Source of the DNA: Actinostola sp. cb2023
Lineage: Eukaryota > Cnidaria > Anthozoa > Actiniaria > Actinostolidae
Length of the DNA stretch: 64,000 nucleotides
Direction of reading: 5' to 3'
Assembly: GCA_033675265.1 (NCBI GenBank)
Contig: JAUJYZ010001307.1
Coordinates: 124,001-188,000, forward strand
In this document: piece after piece, positions 44,579-55,700 of the stretch
Numbering within the stretch: the first letter of the stretch is position 1
Layout: each line of letters begins with the position of its first letter
The notes under the pieces: model-generated
Database searches by the model: none
Told to the model about the DNA's origin: nothing
What the model saw: the letters and a program-made list of their open reading frames with translations, nothing else
Program-made: the position numbers and the translations under genes

Positions 44579-45110
44579 CAGGAGCCCATAAGTAGGAGCC
44601 TCCATCTACCATACTGGATTTGTGAGACGACCTGTGACCGGATCAGGCTATTTTTAGAACACCTTTTCCCGCGAAATAATCATCAACCAATAGCAATCCC
44701 CCATGGGAATTAAACAGAGCCAATCAGCATCAATGAGATAGATGATTTGTGTTTATTTGTGATATATGAACAAAATAGCGGGCGAAGAAATTGGCGAAAT
44801 TGAAGACACTGAAAGTGAAGAGAGCGAAAATGATAGTGATAGTTACAGTGACTCTTTTGCAGAGTTTAGTGAGTCATCGGAAAGTGACCAAAAGTCTTCA
44901 AGTTTGTGTTCTGTTTCTCAAGGAACTAATAAAACATCAAATAGTAAACCTACCAAGCCAAAAGCTAGAAACTCCGTAACAAAGCCGAAATAAAAAATCC
45001 CTGGTGTTAAAATTTCGCTGGAAAACTGGTGTTCTAAAAATAGCCTGATCCGGTCACAGGTCGTCTCACGAATACATCTCCGGATGGAGGCTCCTACTTA
45101 TGGTCTCCTG
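44579..45110. mobile_element. inner element with 7-bp TSD, carries acidic ORF
   Basis: Terminal repeats CAGGAGCCCATAAGTAGGAG and, inverted, CAGGAGACCATAAGTAGGAG, with ACTGCAG on both sides (44572-44578, 45111-45117). A second inverted block (GACCTGTGACCGGATCAGGC, 44629-44648, and its mirror at about 45043-45062) lies further in. Between them is the small ORF at 44766-44993. Confidence 0.8.
44766..44993 (+). CDS. 75-residue Glu/Ser-rich ORF inside a transposon
   Basis: MNKIAGEEIGEIEDTESEES opens a strongly acidic, Ser-rich stretch (residues 1-46) that turns Lys/Pro/Thr-rich at the end (NSKPTKPKARNSVTKPK). The composition differs from chance AT-rich frames. No fold or family recognised. It may be a captured first exon or the N-terminal remnant of a transposase. 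Short length keeps confidence low. Confidence 0.3.
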   Translation: MNKIAGEEIGEIEDTESEESENDSDSYSDSFAEFSESSESDQKSSSLCSVSQGTNKTSNSKPTKPKARNSVTKPK

Positions 45111-45499
45111 ACTGCAGTACTTATCAGTATTTTATTTTTATGGCGTTTTATTTTCACCGAACAAAATGTGAGTTCGATTGGTTCGATTGTGTTCGGTAAT
45201 CGAATTCTCCCAAAAGTTTCGGTTCGATTCTGTTCGATTGCCGAACCAATCGTAAAACAATCGAACGATTGGGTTCGATTGATTTTTTGTTCCCCCGTTC
45301 GGTTTTGTTCGATTGACTACGCCGGGAATAGAAAGAACCGTATCTAGGACGTAATAAACCCTAGTCGTGCTACTGTACACATTATAAAAGGACGTATATT
45401 AATTGGTACGTAAGTGATTGCTGCCAAATTCAAATTACTTTCTTGTGCGTCGATAAATGTTTAGAAATTGAAACAACGCTGACCGGCAAGTTACGCAAA

Positions 45500-45593
45500 A
45501 TAATTGCTCAATCAACACGGCACGGTCACCGCACGGCACGAACCGCCGGTATACCGTACTGAACTACTTCCCACTCATTCGAAAACGACTCTA
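45500..45593. mobile_element. MITE, TAGAGTCGTTTTCG family, partial copy 3
   Basis: Only the right half remains: GCACGGTCACCGCACGGCAC through CCCACTCATTCGAAAACGAC, then TCTA. Confidence 0.6.
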
Positions 45594-45599
45594 TATTTC

Positions 45600-46225
45600 T
45601 TATTAGACGTGTTGTAATCAGTGTAGTTTGTAGTTTATTCGCAAATCCATGAAGTTAAACAGTACAATCCACAGATGTGAGATGGGAAATGTGAGCCTTA
45701 GAGAGCCCACAAACTGACGAAAAAACGAACTATAAACTAAGCTACATGATACTAAACCATGACTAGAACAAGACCACGAGGTCGACTAGACTCATGTGTA
45801 AAACCGCTGACTTCTAATGCTAATGGTAAAAACCGCTGACCTCAGCGACATAGTTTGATTGTATATTTGATGATACTGACTGTATGTTATGTAGTCACTC
45901 GGCAACCGCTGATATTATCCGAGTTCAAATCGGTCGCTGAACGAACCATGATATCTATTCACCTGGTTTCGTAAAGTACTATAATGAATTTAAAGTTTCC
46001 TCCCACTGATTATGTACTCATTATGAGCCATTTTATGGTAGATTGCCATAGCAACCAACGATGATGTAAGTCGTGGCGTCATTTGCCACACGTCGACTTC
46101 CTATGACGTCATCAGTGATACCACCTACTTTGTACCTTTCTTCGTATGCGAACTGTACGTTCGTCATGTAAAGTACTTCATTATTATCTGTGCTTTAGGG
46201 TACCTCATTAACGCCCAGTTCGCAT
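45600..46225. other. copy B intron, nothing recognised
   Basis: No repeat family or coding feature identified, apart from a weak TATGCGAACTG / CAGTTCGCAT inverted pair at 46146 and 46215. Confidence 0.4.
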
Positions 46226-46230
46226 GGAAT

Positions 46231-46533
46231 GACGGGTATTGATGACCATATATGGAGTCAATATTATTATGACAATCGTTCATAACTGGTATCCGCATGA
46301 CGTAGGTTTACTCAGGGTGGCTGACAGAATAGGTTGGGGTAATTTTGCGTGTTCGACACACAAACTCCATTGGCTGACTTGGACGTCATAAACCAGACCG
46401 TTTTCGACTCCCACTCGTCGTGTTGATCGTTCACCAAACTCCACAATAGAAAACTAGTCCTCTGAATCCAACGAACAAACCGATTTGAATGAAGACCATG
46501 GCAAGTCTTCAGTGTATTTCGTGTAACTCGCTG
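46231..46533 (+). promoter_or_regulatory. type II promoter and first exon of copy B
   Basis: Nearly identical to 25925-26228. CArG box CCATATATGG at 46246-46255, GGACGTCATAAACCAGACCG, then exon MKTMASLQCISCNSL (46489-46533) with donor GTAAGA. A short deletion near 46330 removes the ATACGTTCAGGTGAG stretch present in A and C. Confidence 0.6.
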
Positions 46534-47369
46534 GTAAGAACGTTTGATTTGAAAGAGTAATCTGAGTTAGGCCATGGGATTTGTTGGTAGAACAATCTGG
46601 CACAATATGATCTGTGTTGAAACGGATTAATCTCGAAAGGTCATGTACATGTAGATTGATCAGTGTTCGTGCTGTAACAAGTCAATCTGATTTCATTTTC
46701 AACTTCGTGGCCATTGCTCGTGCTTTCCTGTCTCTAACTAAACTATGTATTACGGCAAAAAAAAACTAACGCCAACACACTGGCAAGTCTTTTCTACCCC
46801 CAGCAGGACAATCATGTAAAATTTCTTTCGGGAGAATAGAGAAATTCCATCTGTGGCATTTCTCAGTTCTCATTTAGATTTCAAGGAATATCGCAGTGTT
46901 TTTCATCTATTTTTGACCGTCTTTCACAAATATTTCGCAACAAATCGCAAAGACTTCCTCTCTGTACGTGGATCAACTAAGAGGATTTCAATCAGTAACT
47001 TTAGATAAGATAAATCAGGGAACATACTAGTATACTCACGGCGGACAATTGTACTATCACGGAGAAAAAATATATGAAGAATTAATCAACTCGCTGTTTA
47101 TATTCACTGTGCGGAAGAAGAAGACGTCAAGTAGTTGGATTCTCAGACAATAGCAGCACTTAACTAAGATCTTTATCGTGTTTACTTGAATTTATCTCAT
47201 CGAAAAGCTAGTCACACATGATACACACCAGTTGAAAGTGTCTTTTAAATAGTCATAATACACGAGATAAACTCTTGTTGCCTAAGTAACGTTATACCAG
47301 GAACACTGCTATCACGAAGTTCACACGAATCCAACACGAAATTAGGACGATATGGAAACGCATTTAGCA

Positions 47370-48205
47370 CGAGTGTAGCATGTGATTAACATGAGATTAA
47401 CACGTGATTTACACGGGTTAAACACAATATTTACACAAAGGCGATATTAACACGAAACTAACACGTGATTAACACGAAACTAACACGTGATTAACACGAA
47501 ACTAACACGTGATTAACACGAAACTAACACGAAACTAACACGAGATTAACACGAACCTAACACGAAACTAACACGTGATTAACATGAAACTAACACGTGA
47601 TTAACACGAAACTAACACGTGACAAACACGAGACTAACACGTGACTAACACGAAACTAACACGTAATTAACACGAAACTAACACGAGATTAACACGAAAC
47701 TAACACGTGATTAACACGAAACTAACACGTGATTAACACGAAACTAACACGTGACAAACACGAGACTAACACGAAACTAACACGTAATTAACACGAAACT
47801 AACACGAGATTAACACGAAACTAACACGTGATTAACACGAAACTAACACGTGATTAACACGAAACTAACACGTGACAAACACGAGACTAACACGTGACTA
47901 ACACGAAACTAACACGTAATTAACACGAAACTAACACGAGATTAACACGAAACTAACACGTGATTAACACGAAACTAACACGTGATTAACACGAAACTAA
48001 CACGTGACAAACACGAGACTAACACGTGACTAACACGAAACTAACACGTAATTAACACGAAACTAACACGAGATTAACACGAAACTAACACGTGATTAAC
48101 ACGAAACTAACACGAGACTAACACGAAACTAACACGAGATTAACACGAAACTAACACGAGACTAACACGAAACTAACACAAGATTAACACGTCATTAACA
48201 CAATA
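47370..48205. repeat. 11-bp minisatellite (AACACGAAACT / AACACGTGATT), higher-order 132 bp
   Basis: About 75 units of the pattern AACACGNNNNT. The variants repeat in a fixed order, so the marker GTGACAAACACGAGACT recurs at spacings of 132, 121 and 132 bp (12 or 11 units). Many units are AACACGTGATT, each holding a CACGTG E-box. Located in copy B between its type II exon and exon 2. Confidence 0.92.
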
Positions 48206-49874
48206 TTTACACAATTAAGGCGGTATCAACACGCCAACCAATTTACACGAGAATAGTTGTAATTTCAAACAGCTGACATATTAAATTATCACAATAACAT
48301 GTTATTGTTTGCAAGGTACCCCACAGTGACGTGTATAGATAAGTGTCGAGTGTTTTACGGGAACATTCCCACAACCGATTAACTACATCCAATATTCACA
48401 GAAAGCATAGAAGGCCAAATTACTTGATTGTGATTGGTTAATCAAGAAGGGCCCTTTATATTATAAACAAGTAATCGCATAGTTCCTCGTCAAATTATGG
48501 CTTATTTCACTCGTATTTCCAAAATTTTGAAATTACCCTTTAAAACTTTGAAAATACTCGTGAAATGAATCATTAGTGTTATTCGGCCCCATTACTGATC
48601 ACTAATGGGGTCAGAAAAAAGAAGAGTGAAATCCTCTCCAGCCTCCGTGCATAACTTATGAAAAAAAATATATGATGCTTTGATTTCTCGTTGTAGATTC
48701 TTGAGACTGCGGAATCGTGTATATGCGGTCACGTTAATGAAGCCATGCGCACCATTGCCGGGAAAAGATTTTCGGGTAAGTCACGACTGACAACCTCTTG
48801 TGTTTGTCTTCTGTGTTGGTAGTTTTCATTGAGGATAATTAACTTTTCGAAATGAAAAGTAACAATGCTGGCGCCGGTTGTTCAACTACAATTGGATTGC
48901 GCTATCCGTTGATGATGATGATGATGATGATTTTATTCAATACATTTCTCCGCTGAATAAGGATTTGTCCGACCTAAAGTGCTCTCCGTCACTGATCTTT
49001 CAACAACCGGAGACAGGAGTCAAACTCGCTTCCATGGAAAGTCACGTGGTACCGAGAGTCGGCGTCTTCCCTTACGGAGTTGCGCGGACGACTTGTAACT
49101 AGTTTTCTACCGGGCCGATGGGAATTATGAGACTGTTTTCGGACTTAATTAACAGAGATTATCACTCCATGTTACCAGGTTACAGAGAAGAGCTTATTAC
49201 TCGAAGGGTTATCAAGGAGAGTAGAGACGAGTACCGACGGATGATGCGGGAATCCCGCGGGATTGAAACCAGAAAGCGGGTAAGTCAAGGGTTTGCTCTA
49301 GTTCCTCGAAGAGATATCGCAAAATTTATCATTCGGTTAGCTTGCCAAGTCCGATGAAAAAAAAAGTATGTGTAACTTTTAGCTGACAAAAATTTAACAT
49401 TGTTCCTCCAGCAGAAAACAAAAACGGCAAGCAAGCTTAACTTGAGGAAAAAGAGAAGGAAACTAGTGGATATATCGCAGCTTTTTACCACTGATTGTGA
49501 AACTCGTGGATTACGTGGAAAACCACTGACGTCACCCAGCCCATCCTCTTGTCACCAAAGTAATGATAATGATATGAAGAACACAAAACCAGCTTATACC
49601 CCAACCCACCATCAACACCAATACAAACACTGAATGTGCGACCGACTATCACGTGACACATGACGTCATGATGAACAAAAGACACCATGTCAGCGGTCGA
49701 CATACGGCAGAAGATCATCGCACATCAACGACCAAGCCACTGGAAGAATTAGCTATGGCGGGTCCCTTGGCAGAGATTAATAAACGACTGGTGAATCAGA
49801 GTGTGTTCTGGATGTGTTTGGCTGATACGTTGTACAAATAAACACTAAAATCGTGAAACGTTTAGCACTATCTA

Positions 49875-50089
49875 TAGAGTCGTTTTCGTATGAGTGGGAA
49901 GTAGTTACGGTACGGTTCGTGCCGTGCAGTGACCGTATCGTGCCATCATCATGCCGTATCCAATTAAGCATTCTGATTGGTTGAGCGATGATTTTGCGCG
50001 CTGTGATTGGTTGAATACAATGTGTTCGATTCCGTACCGTGACCATAACTCCGTGCCGTAGGTTTCCCACTCATACGAAAACGACTCTA
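49875..50089. mobile_element. MITE, TAGAGTCGTTTTCG family, best copy
   Basis: Perfect ends TAGAGTCGTTTTCGTATGAG, flanked by TA on both sides (49873-49874, 50090-50091), 215 bp. The core carries CTGATTGGTTGAGCGATGAT. It sits 33 bp after the distal end of copy B exon 4. Confidence 0.9.
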
Positions 50090-50153
50090 TAATACGAAAT
50101 AGCACTAATTAAACAATAGAAATGTCACTATTTAATACTAAATGGTACTATTT

Positions 50154-50296
50154 AGAGTGATGGCACTTAACCCGTGAAACAAAATCTAATAGTTAGTGAC
50201 TAATAGTCCAATCGAAACAAAAGAAAACAATGGAATTAGTGCCTAGTAATATCTACTTGGCTAATATCTGTTTCACGGGTTAAGTGCCATCACTCT
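50154..50296. mobile_element. hairpin element (AGAGTGATGGCACTTAACCC)
   Basis: Perfect ~27-bp ends with an AT-rich inside. Likely related to the element that splits the microsatellite at 19758-19902 (AGAGTGCAATCTAG ends). Confidence 0.8.
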
Positions 50297-50299
50297 ATG

Positions 50300-51074
50300 T
50301 TGTACGGTTTATATAAGTGTTTGTACTCTACTAATGTCATGAGTAATTGTATATGACGTTATAAAATAAAGGACGTTGTCAGAATTACCGGTTTTAAGCA
50401 GAATGTGTTTGGCCGATTCATTGTCTAGTTTAGAGAACCCTTATAGCATGTTTGCGATGTCTACGGGATAAAAATAATTTCATTCAATAAATATTGTTTT
50501 CTTTCAGACTTCTGCATTAAATTATATAGAACTCAAGTAGGAATATTTAGCTGTTAAAATTTCGCCTTCTTACTAATATCAAGCTGCTCTTTTCATTTCT
50601 GGAGTACATTTTGATATGGCCTATTTGTGTTCTGTGGCCGATGGGAGGGCGGGGTTGGCCAAAACGCAACTCAAGACGCAACGTCATGTCTGTCTTGATG
50701 GATCGGTAACCCTCTCAAAATAAAGATTATTACTATGTTTACGTTTCGGGTTCAGTTTTGGAATTTCGATTTCCAGATCGATTGTGTTTTATCAGGGTTG
50801 TTTTACCAGCACATAGAACTCCAGTCACGGCAGAATGTCCTTTGTTACAACGTTACAACGCAACAAATATTGCACGGCAAGTTGCTCGAATTTGTTGCCC
50901 GAATGACAGTGCTTAGAAATAAAACTCTGGAAATAAGCAATGGCAGAAGTGTAAAAACTGGAATGAAGGGAAAAAGAGACCACAAAAATGTAATGACGAT
51001 GGGAGGGGTGGTAAGACAGAAAATAATCATTGCTGCTGACCAAATCAACGGCTTGTCCTCTAAACGTTTACAAT
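50300..51074. other. intergenic between copies B and C
   Basis: A 113-codon plus-strand frame (50735-51076) has no recognisable feature. Otherwise nothing seen. Confidence 0.4.
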
Positions 51075-51215
51075 AGCTGATATCGAAGTTACACTCCAAT
51101 GACTCTGTACAAAGGTTTCAAGTCGAGGCTATCGGGTCAAGTTTTTGTTCTGACCCGATAGCCTCGACTTGAAACCGTTGTTCAGAGTCATTGGAGTGTA
51201 ACTTCAATATCAGCT
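51075..51215. mobile_element. hairpin element (AGCTGATATCGAAGTTACAC)
   Basis: Near-perfect arms of ~62 bp around a ~15-bp loop. Non-coding. Confidence 0.85.
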
Positions 51216-52150
51216 ATTAATGAGTGACACTGCGAGACGGTAACTGGAGTGTTTGCGACGCCCACTTGAACTTTTTTCTGGGTCTACTTAACGTTAACCA
51301 ATCATGGGGGAAGGAACCGTTGAAGTGAGGTAGGGAGGGGACTTAGGGTGTGGAAGGAAAAGGGAGAAAGGCGGGAAAAGAATGATGTATGGAAAAAAGA
51401 TGAATGAGAGGATAAATAAGTACTTGGTTATGGAATGAAGTGAAACTGAATTGAACGGAATTAACAAAAAGTGGAAAAATTACAAATATATGGGGGAGGG
51501 AAATCCTCGTTTGTACAATTTTATTTATAAATGTTCTGGCTCTGAACTCAAGTGTCTTTGCAAAGTTTCAATAAAAGTTCTGCTCGACCAAATAATAAAA
51601 ATACTGCAAGTGGATAAACGCCGGGTATACGATTATATGGATAACTATCGTCACAATAAAAATACGGCCTAAAATGACACACGCATCATGATATACAAGC
51701 AAGTCAAATGGTATTGTGCAACTATTTTTGTCAAAAACTACTGTGAACAGCCTCAGTTCTCGAGTCCGGCATAGAATTTCAATAGAATGAATCTGTGGAA
51801 TACACGCGAATGTCACTGTCATGCGGTGTCCCTCCTATACTTCAATACAATGACTTGGGCTTCGGACAGTTAGTGGATGTAGCGCTATATAATTAAATTA
51901 TTAATTATGAAATACTAATTACGTACACCCAAGGTAATTTACAGGCGCAGATATGGCCAAATATGTGTTGGGTTTCCGGTTAGAGTACTGAAGCATAAGC
52001 GCCAACACAAGAGGCCTTATTTCGTTTTCTTGTGCTTGCGTGACCCGTATTCACATGAAACAAGTTTTTATGCTTGCTTAGTTTACATTTGACACGGTTT
52101 TCTTTGTTATTCATAGGGCTTTATCTCCGGTATTGACCGGTTGAACAATA
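51216..52150. other. intergenic, nothing recognised
   Basis: AT-rich with purine-rich tracts at 51340-51420. No gene or repeat family seen. Confidence 0.4.
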
Positions 52151-52263
52151 GAATTGAATTGAATTGCTCATAATGAATTCACCGGGATGTATCCATATAC
52201 AGCCCTGGGTTGTATATGGATACATCCCGATGAATTCATAATGAGCAAGTGATATTCAATTCT
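52151..52263. mobile_element. hairpin element (CGGGATGTATCCATATACA)
   Basis: Arms GAATTGAATTGCTCATAATG…ATATACAGCCC and the mirror image ending GAGCAAGTGATATTCAATTC. Confidence 0.75.
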
Positions 52264-52375
52264 ATTCATAGTATTCATGCTATTCATAGTATTCATGCTA
52301 AATAACACTCCAAAAAATACCAGAAAATGCCTCAGATTGCTTTGTGCGAAAACCTTGTCAAATGTAAACTAAGTC

Positions 52376-52475
52376 AGATAAATACCTCGAACGTCGGCAA
52401 TAAGCCTATAAATCCCTCGGGCCTACGGCCCTCGGGATTTATATGGCTTATTGCCGACGTTCGAGGTATTTATCT
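52376..52475. mobile_element. hairpin element (GATAAATACCTCGAACGTCG)
   Basis: A nearly perfect 100-bp palindrome with centre GGCCTACGGCC. A related phrase (GTATATGGCTTATTGCC) occurs at 44459. Confidence 0.85.
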
Positions 52476-52737
52476 CTTACATCATAGTGAAAACAGGTTT
52501 AAAAGTGAACGTTTTATTGAACTTTTTAAGACAATGTCAGTATGGACACACAGAAGTTGTAAAGAACAGACGGTGTCTAGTATAACCGTGACGTGGTCGC
52601 GTGGACTGGTTTCCACGTCAGAAAGGTGTTAAAGAGGTAAAAGTGTCACTGAAAACCAAAACCACACACCAACCGCACACAGTCATAGAATCAGTCAACA
52701 CATTGTGAACAAGAAATGACTGCAGTCATAGAATCAG

Positions 52738-55700
52738 TCAACGAGAAATGACTGCAGAGGGTCCTGCAGAGTGATCTCCGACAGCAGAACTCGATGGGAT
52801 GTCTTTCTCTAAAGAAGACAACGTATCAGCCAAACACATCCAGAACACACTCTGATTCACCAGTCGTTTATTAATCTCTGCCAAGGGACCCGCCATAGCT
52901 AATTCTTCCAGTGGCTTGGTCGTTGATGTGCGATGATCTTCTGCCGTATGTCGACCGCTGACATGGGGGTTCTTTCGTCTTTTGTTCATCATGACGTCAC
53001 GTGTCACGTGATAGATGTCAGTCGCACATTCAGTGTTTGTATTGGTGTTGATGGTGGTTGGGTTATAAGCTGGTTTTGTGTTCTTCATATCATTATCGTT
53101 ACTTTGGTGACCTGAGGATGGGCTGGGTGACGTCAGTGGTTTTCCACGTAATCCACGAGTTTCACAATCAGTGGTAAAAATCTGCGATATATCCACTAGT
53201 TTTCTTCTCTTCCTCAAGCCAAGCTTGTTTGGCGTTTCTGTTTTCTGCTGGAGGAACAACAGTTAAAAGTTACAAATGATATTTTAAACTCGTGGATCGA
53301 TAATCCGCGACTTGGATGGGACTTTTGAACCGGTTATTTTAGTCCCATATAATATTCGCTTTAATTATTGTCGTTTCGTTCGTCAAAGGTTGTAGGCTGG
53401 CAGCCGAATTATGTATTTTATATTTTCAATCCAGTGTATGGTTTATTTCCTAACATAAAATGATCCATCCTGGTTTATACTCTATAATTAAAATAATAGT
53501 AATAATAAAAATTAGACGCGTCGAGCGGGATTCGAACCCACGACACCCCGATTTCATGACAGGTGCTCTACCGACAGCTACCGAGGCAACTACAAGTGGC
53601 GTGGAATAAAAATATATTGATAAAAATATAGATAAAATCAATAAATAAAATAGACATATATTTTTTATCGAGCTGGGCCTTCGTGGGCTTCCTGTGTCTA
53701 GTTTTACTCACTACGCAATGTTTCTAACACCTTTTCACAAATTCATTTTCTCCGACTTTTTATCATTTTCAACTTTTTTTGGTGAAATCAATGATCATTC
53801 TTGATCAGGGTCGTACACAGCACAGGGGCAGGGGGCAGTTGCCCCCCTAGCCAGGCGAAAAATATACCAAAAAGTACTGAGAACTGTACTATTTTCATTT
53901 ATTTTTTGCTTTTAAATACGTACTGCCCCCCTTGAAATTTGGGTTATGTACGGCCCTGTTAATATACTTGCTGCCGTTTCTCTGTGTGATGGGTGAGACA
54001 GACGTACCCGCAGTTTTGCCTTTATCCCGAGGGACTAGTGTGATGTTAGCGGGTGAGAAAGACGTACCCGCAGTTTTGCCTTTATCCCGAGGGACTTGTG
54101 TGATGTTAGCGGGTGAGAAAGACGTACCCGAAGTTTTGCCTTTATCCCGAGGGACTTGTGTGGTGATAGCGGGTGAGAAAGACGTACCCGCAGTTTTGAC
54201 TTTATTACATTATTAATATTTTATTTGTTTTGAATTTATCCCGAGGGACTTGTGTGATGTTAGCGGGTTAGACAGACGTACTCGCAGTTTTGCCTTTATC
54301 CCGAGGGACTAGTGTGATGTTAGCGGGTTAGACAGACGTACCCGCAGTCTTGCCTTTATCCCGAGGGACTTCCGTTTCATGCGTCGAAACTCTTCTCTAC
54401 TTTCTTGGATAATCCTTCGTGTGTAAAGTTCTTCTCTGTAACCTACAACAAAGTATCAAAAAGAATAACTACTTGTGACGTAAGTTAATAATTATCAATA
54501 TTAATAATTATCAACAATAACCCGGCCCGTTATTCAATATTCACGGAACTTTGCTTATCAGATAAAGCCAAGAGAGCATATGGTCTCTAGATAAAGCTGA
54601 TTGTTTGATCGATAATCGATAAGTGAAGGTAGTGAGATACAATGAAGACACAACAAGTAGACTTTTGATATCTCTACCTCTCCGGACGCCATATTGAAAA
54701 TGAAGTGTCTCCCAAACATACTCGTTCCCAGTTGCTTGCGAGCTATTCGCAGAGAATCATGGAAAGGACGCACTGAGCCTGTTCCTTCCCATAGTCCATA
54801 GAGTACTAAAGTCATGACGTCATATAATTTTTGCTTTTATAAATTTTTGATTTCTAGTTCAGATAGAATATCATGAAAGAAGTTCACACACCAATTTTTA
54901 TGACAATCGGTTAAATAGCGGTCAAGATATGGCCAGTTGAATATATAATTTGCCTTAACAAATCACTGTATTTTCGGCTCCGTTCCTAAAGTTAAGAACG
55001 GAGCCGAAAATACAGTGATTTGTTAAGGTAAATTATATATTCAACTGGCCATATCTTGACCGCTATTTAACCGATTGTCATAAAAATTGGTGTGTGAACT
55101 TCTTTCATGATATTCTATCTGAACTGGAAATCAAAAATTTATAAAAGCAAAATTAATTGTTTCGTGACGTCACACTTTAGTACTCTATTGCGAGAACGGG
55201 GAACTATCAGACTCGCAAAGGACCATGGGAAGGGCATGCTATGTTCGTCCTTCCCATGATTCTCTGTGAATATGGAAGCGACTGGTAACGAGTCACACCG
55301 AGTCACTATTAATAATCTCAGCCGTTCTACTCTCTTTCTCTCTCTCTCTCTCTCTCTCCCTCCTCTGGACGTTTCTAGGACAGGGGCTTGGAAAGAGATT
55401 TTCCAACCATAATTTTTAAGGGTGAAGAAAGATGGACAAGGAGACATGGGACTGAATCAATGTTACAAATACCTGAGAATCTTTTCCCGGCGATTGTGCG
55501 CATGGCTTCATTAACATGACCGCATTTGCACGATTTTGAAGCGTCTAGAATCTAAAAAGAGAGCGAAAAAGGTTTGAATCGCTATGAATCATGCAGGGGT
55601 ATACAGCTATTTCAAGAAAGGTTGGTGAAGGTTTTGTTGCATGTTGCATGTCGCATCTTGCATACTAAGCCCGAAATGTATTGTGGATCATATGTAAATA

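Larger units (their letters stand above)
43990..45326. mobile_element. outer inverted-repeat element (CCCGGCGTAGTCAATCGAAC)
   Basis: The two ends are exact 20-bp inverted repeats, bordered inside by ~150-bp regions of short TCGAAC/AATCGAA repeats in opposite orientation. It hosts a second inserted element at 44579-45110. The family is unknown to me. Confidence 0.75.
31680..49841 (+). pseudogene. UPF0547/C16orf87-like zinc-ribbon gene, copy B (frameshifted exon 4)
   Basis: Same exon plan as copy A: type I 31680-31733 (ends HCVACNSE), type II 46489-46533 (MKTMASLQCISCNSL), exon 2 48697-48775 (CICGHVNEAM), exon 3 49179-49279, exon 4 from 49412 (or 49415; CAGCAG tandem acceptor). Splice sites and phases are intact. 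In exon 4 an extra C in the run near 49600-49605 shifts the frame to a TGA at 49631-49633. The protein would stop after about 151 residues, losing the conserved PLAEINKRLVNQ end, which persists in another frame to 49841. A 9-bp in-frame deletion near 49680 also distinguishes it. It may be a pseudogene, a truncated protein that keeps the zinc ribbon, or an assembly error. Its first intron (type I to exon 2) is ~17 kb and contains both tandem GPCR genes in the same orientation. Confidence 0.72.

Noticed and set aside
44390..44713. 107-codon hydrophobic frame in the nested transposon
   Set aside because: Runs across the inner element border and its target duplication, so it cannot be one ancestral gene.
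47370..48205. CRISPR array
   Set aside because: Contiguous 11-bp units without unique spacers, in an animal genome.
53932..54216. 94-codon repeat protein (VPAVLPLSRGT)
   Set aside because: Antisense of the exon-3/donor tandem array.
53985..54375. CRISPR-like 60-bp spaced repeats
   Set aside because: Whole 60-bp unit is repeated, including the supposed spacer; derived from exon 3.
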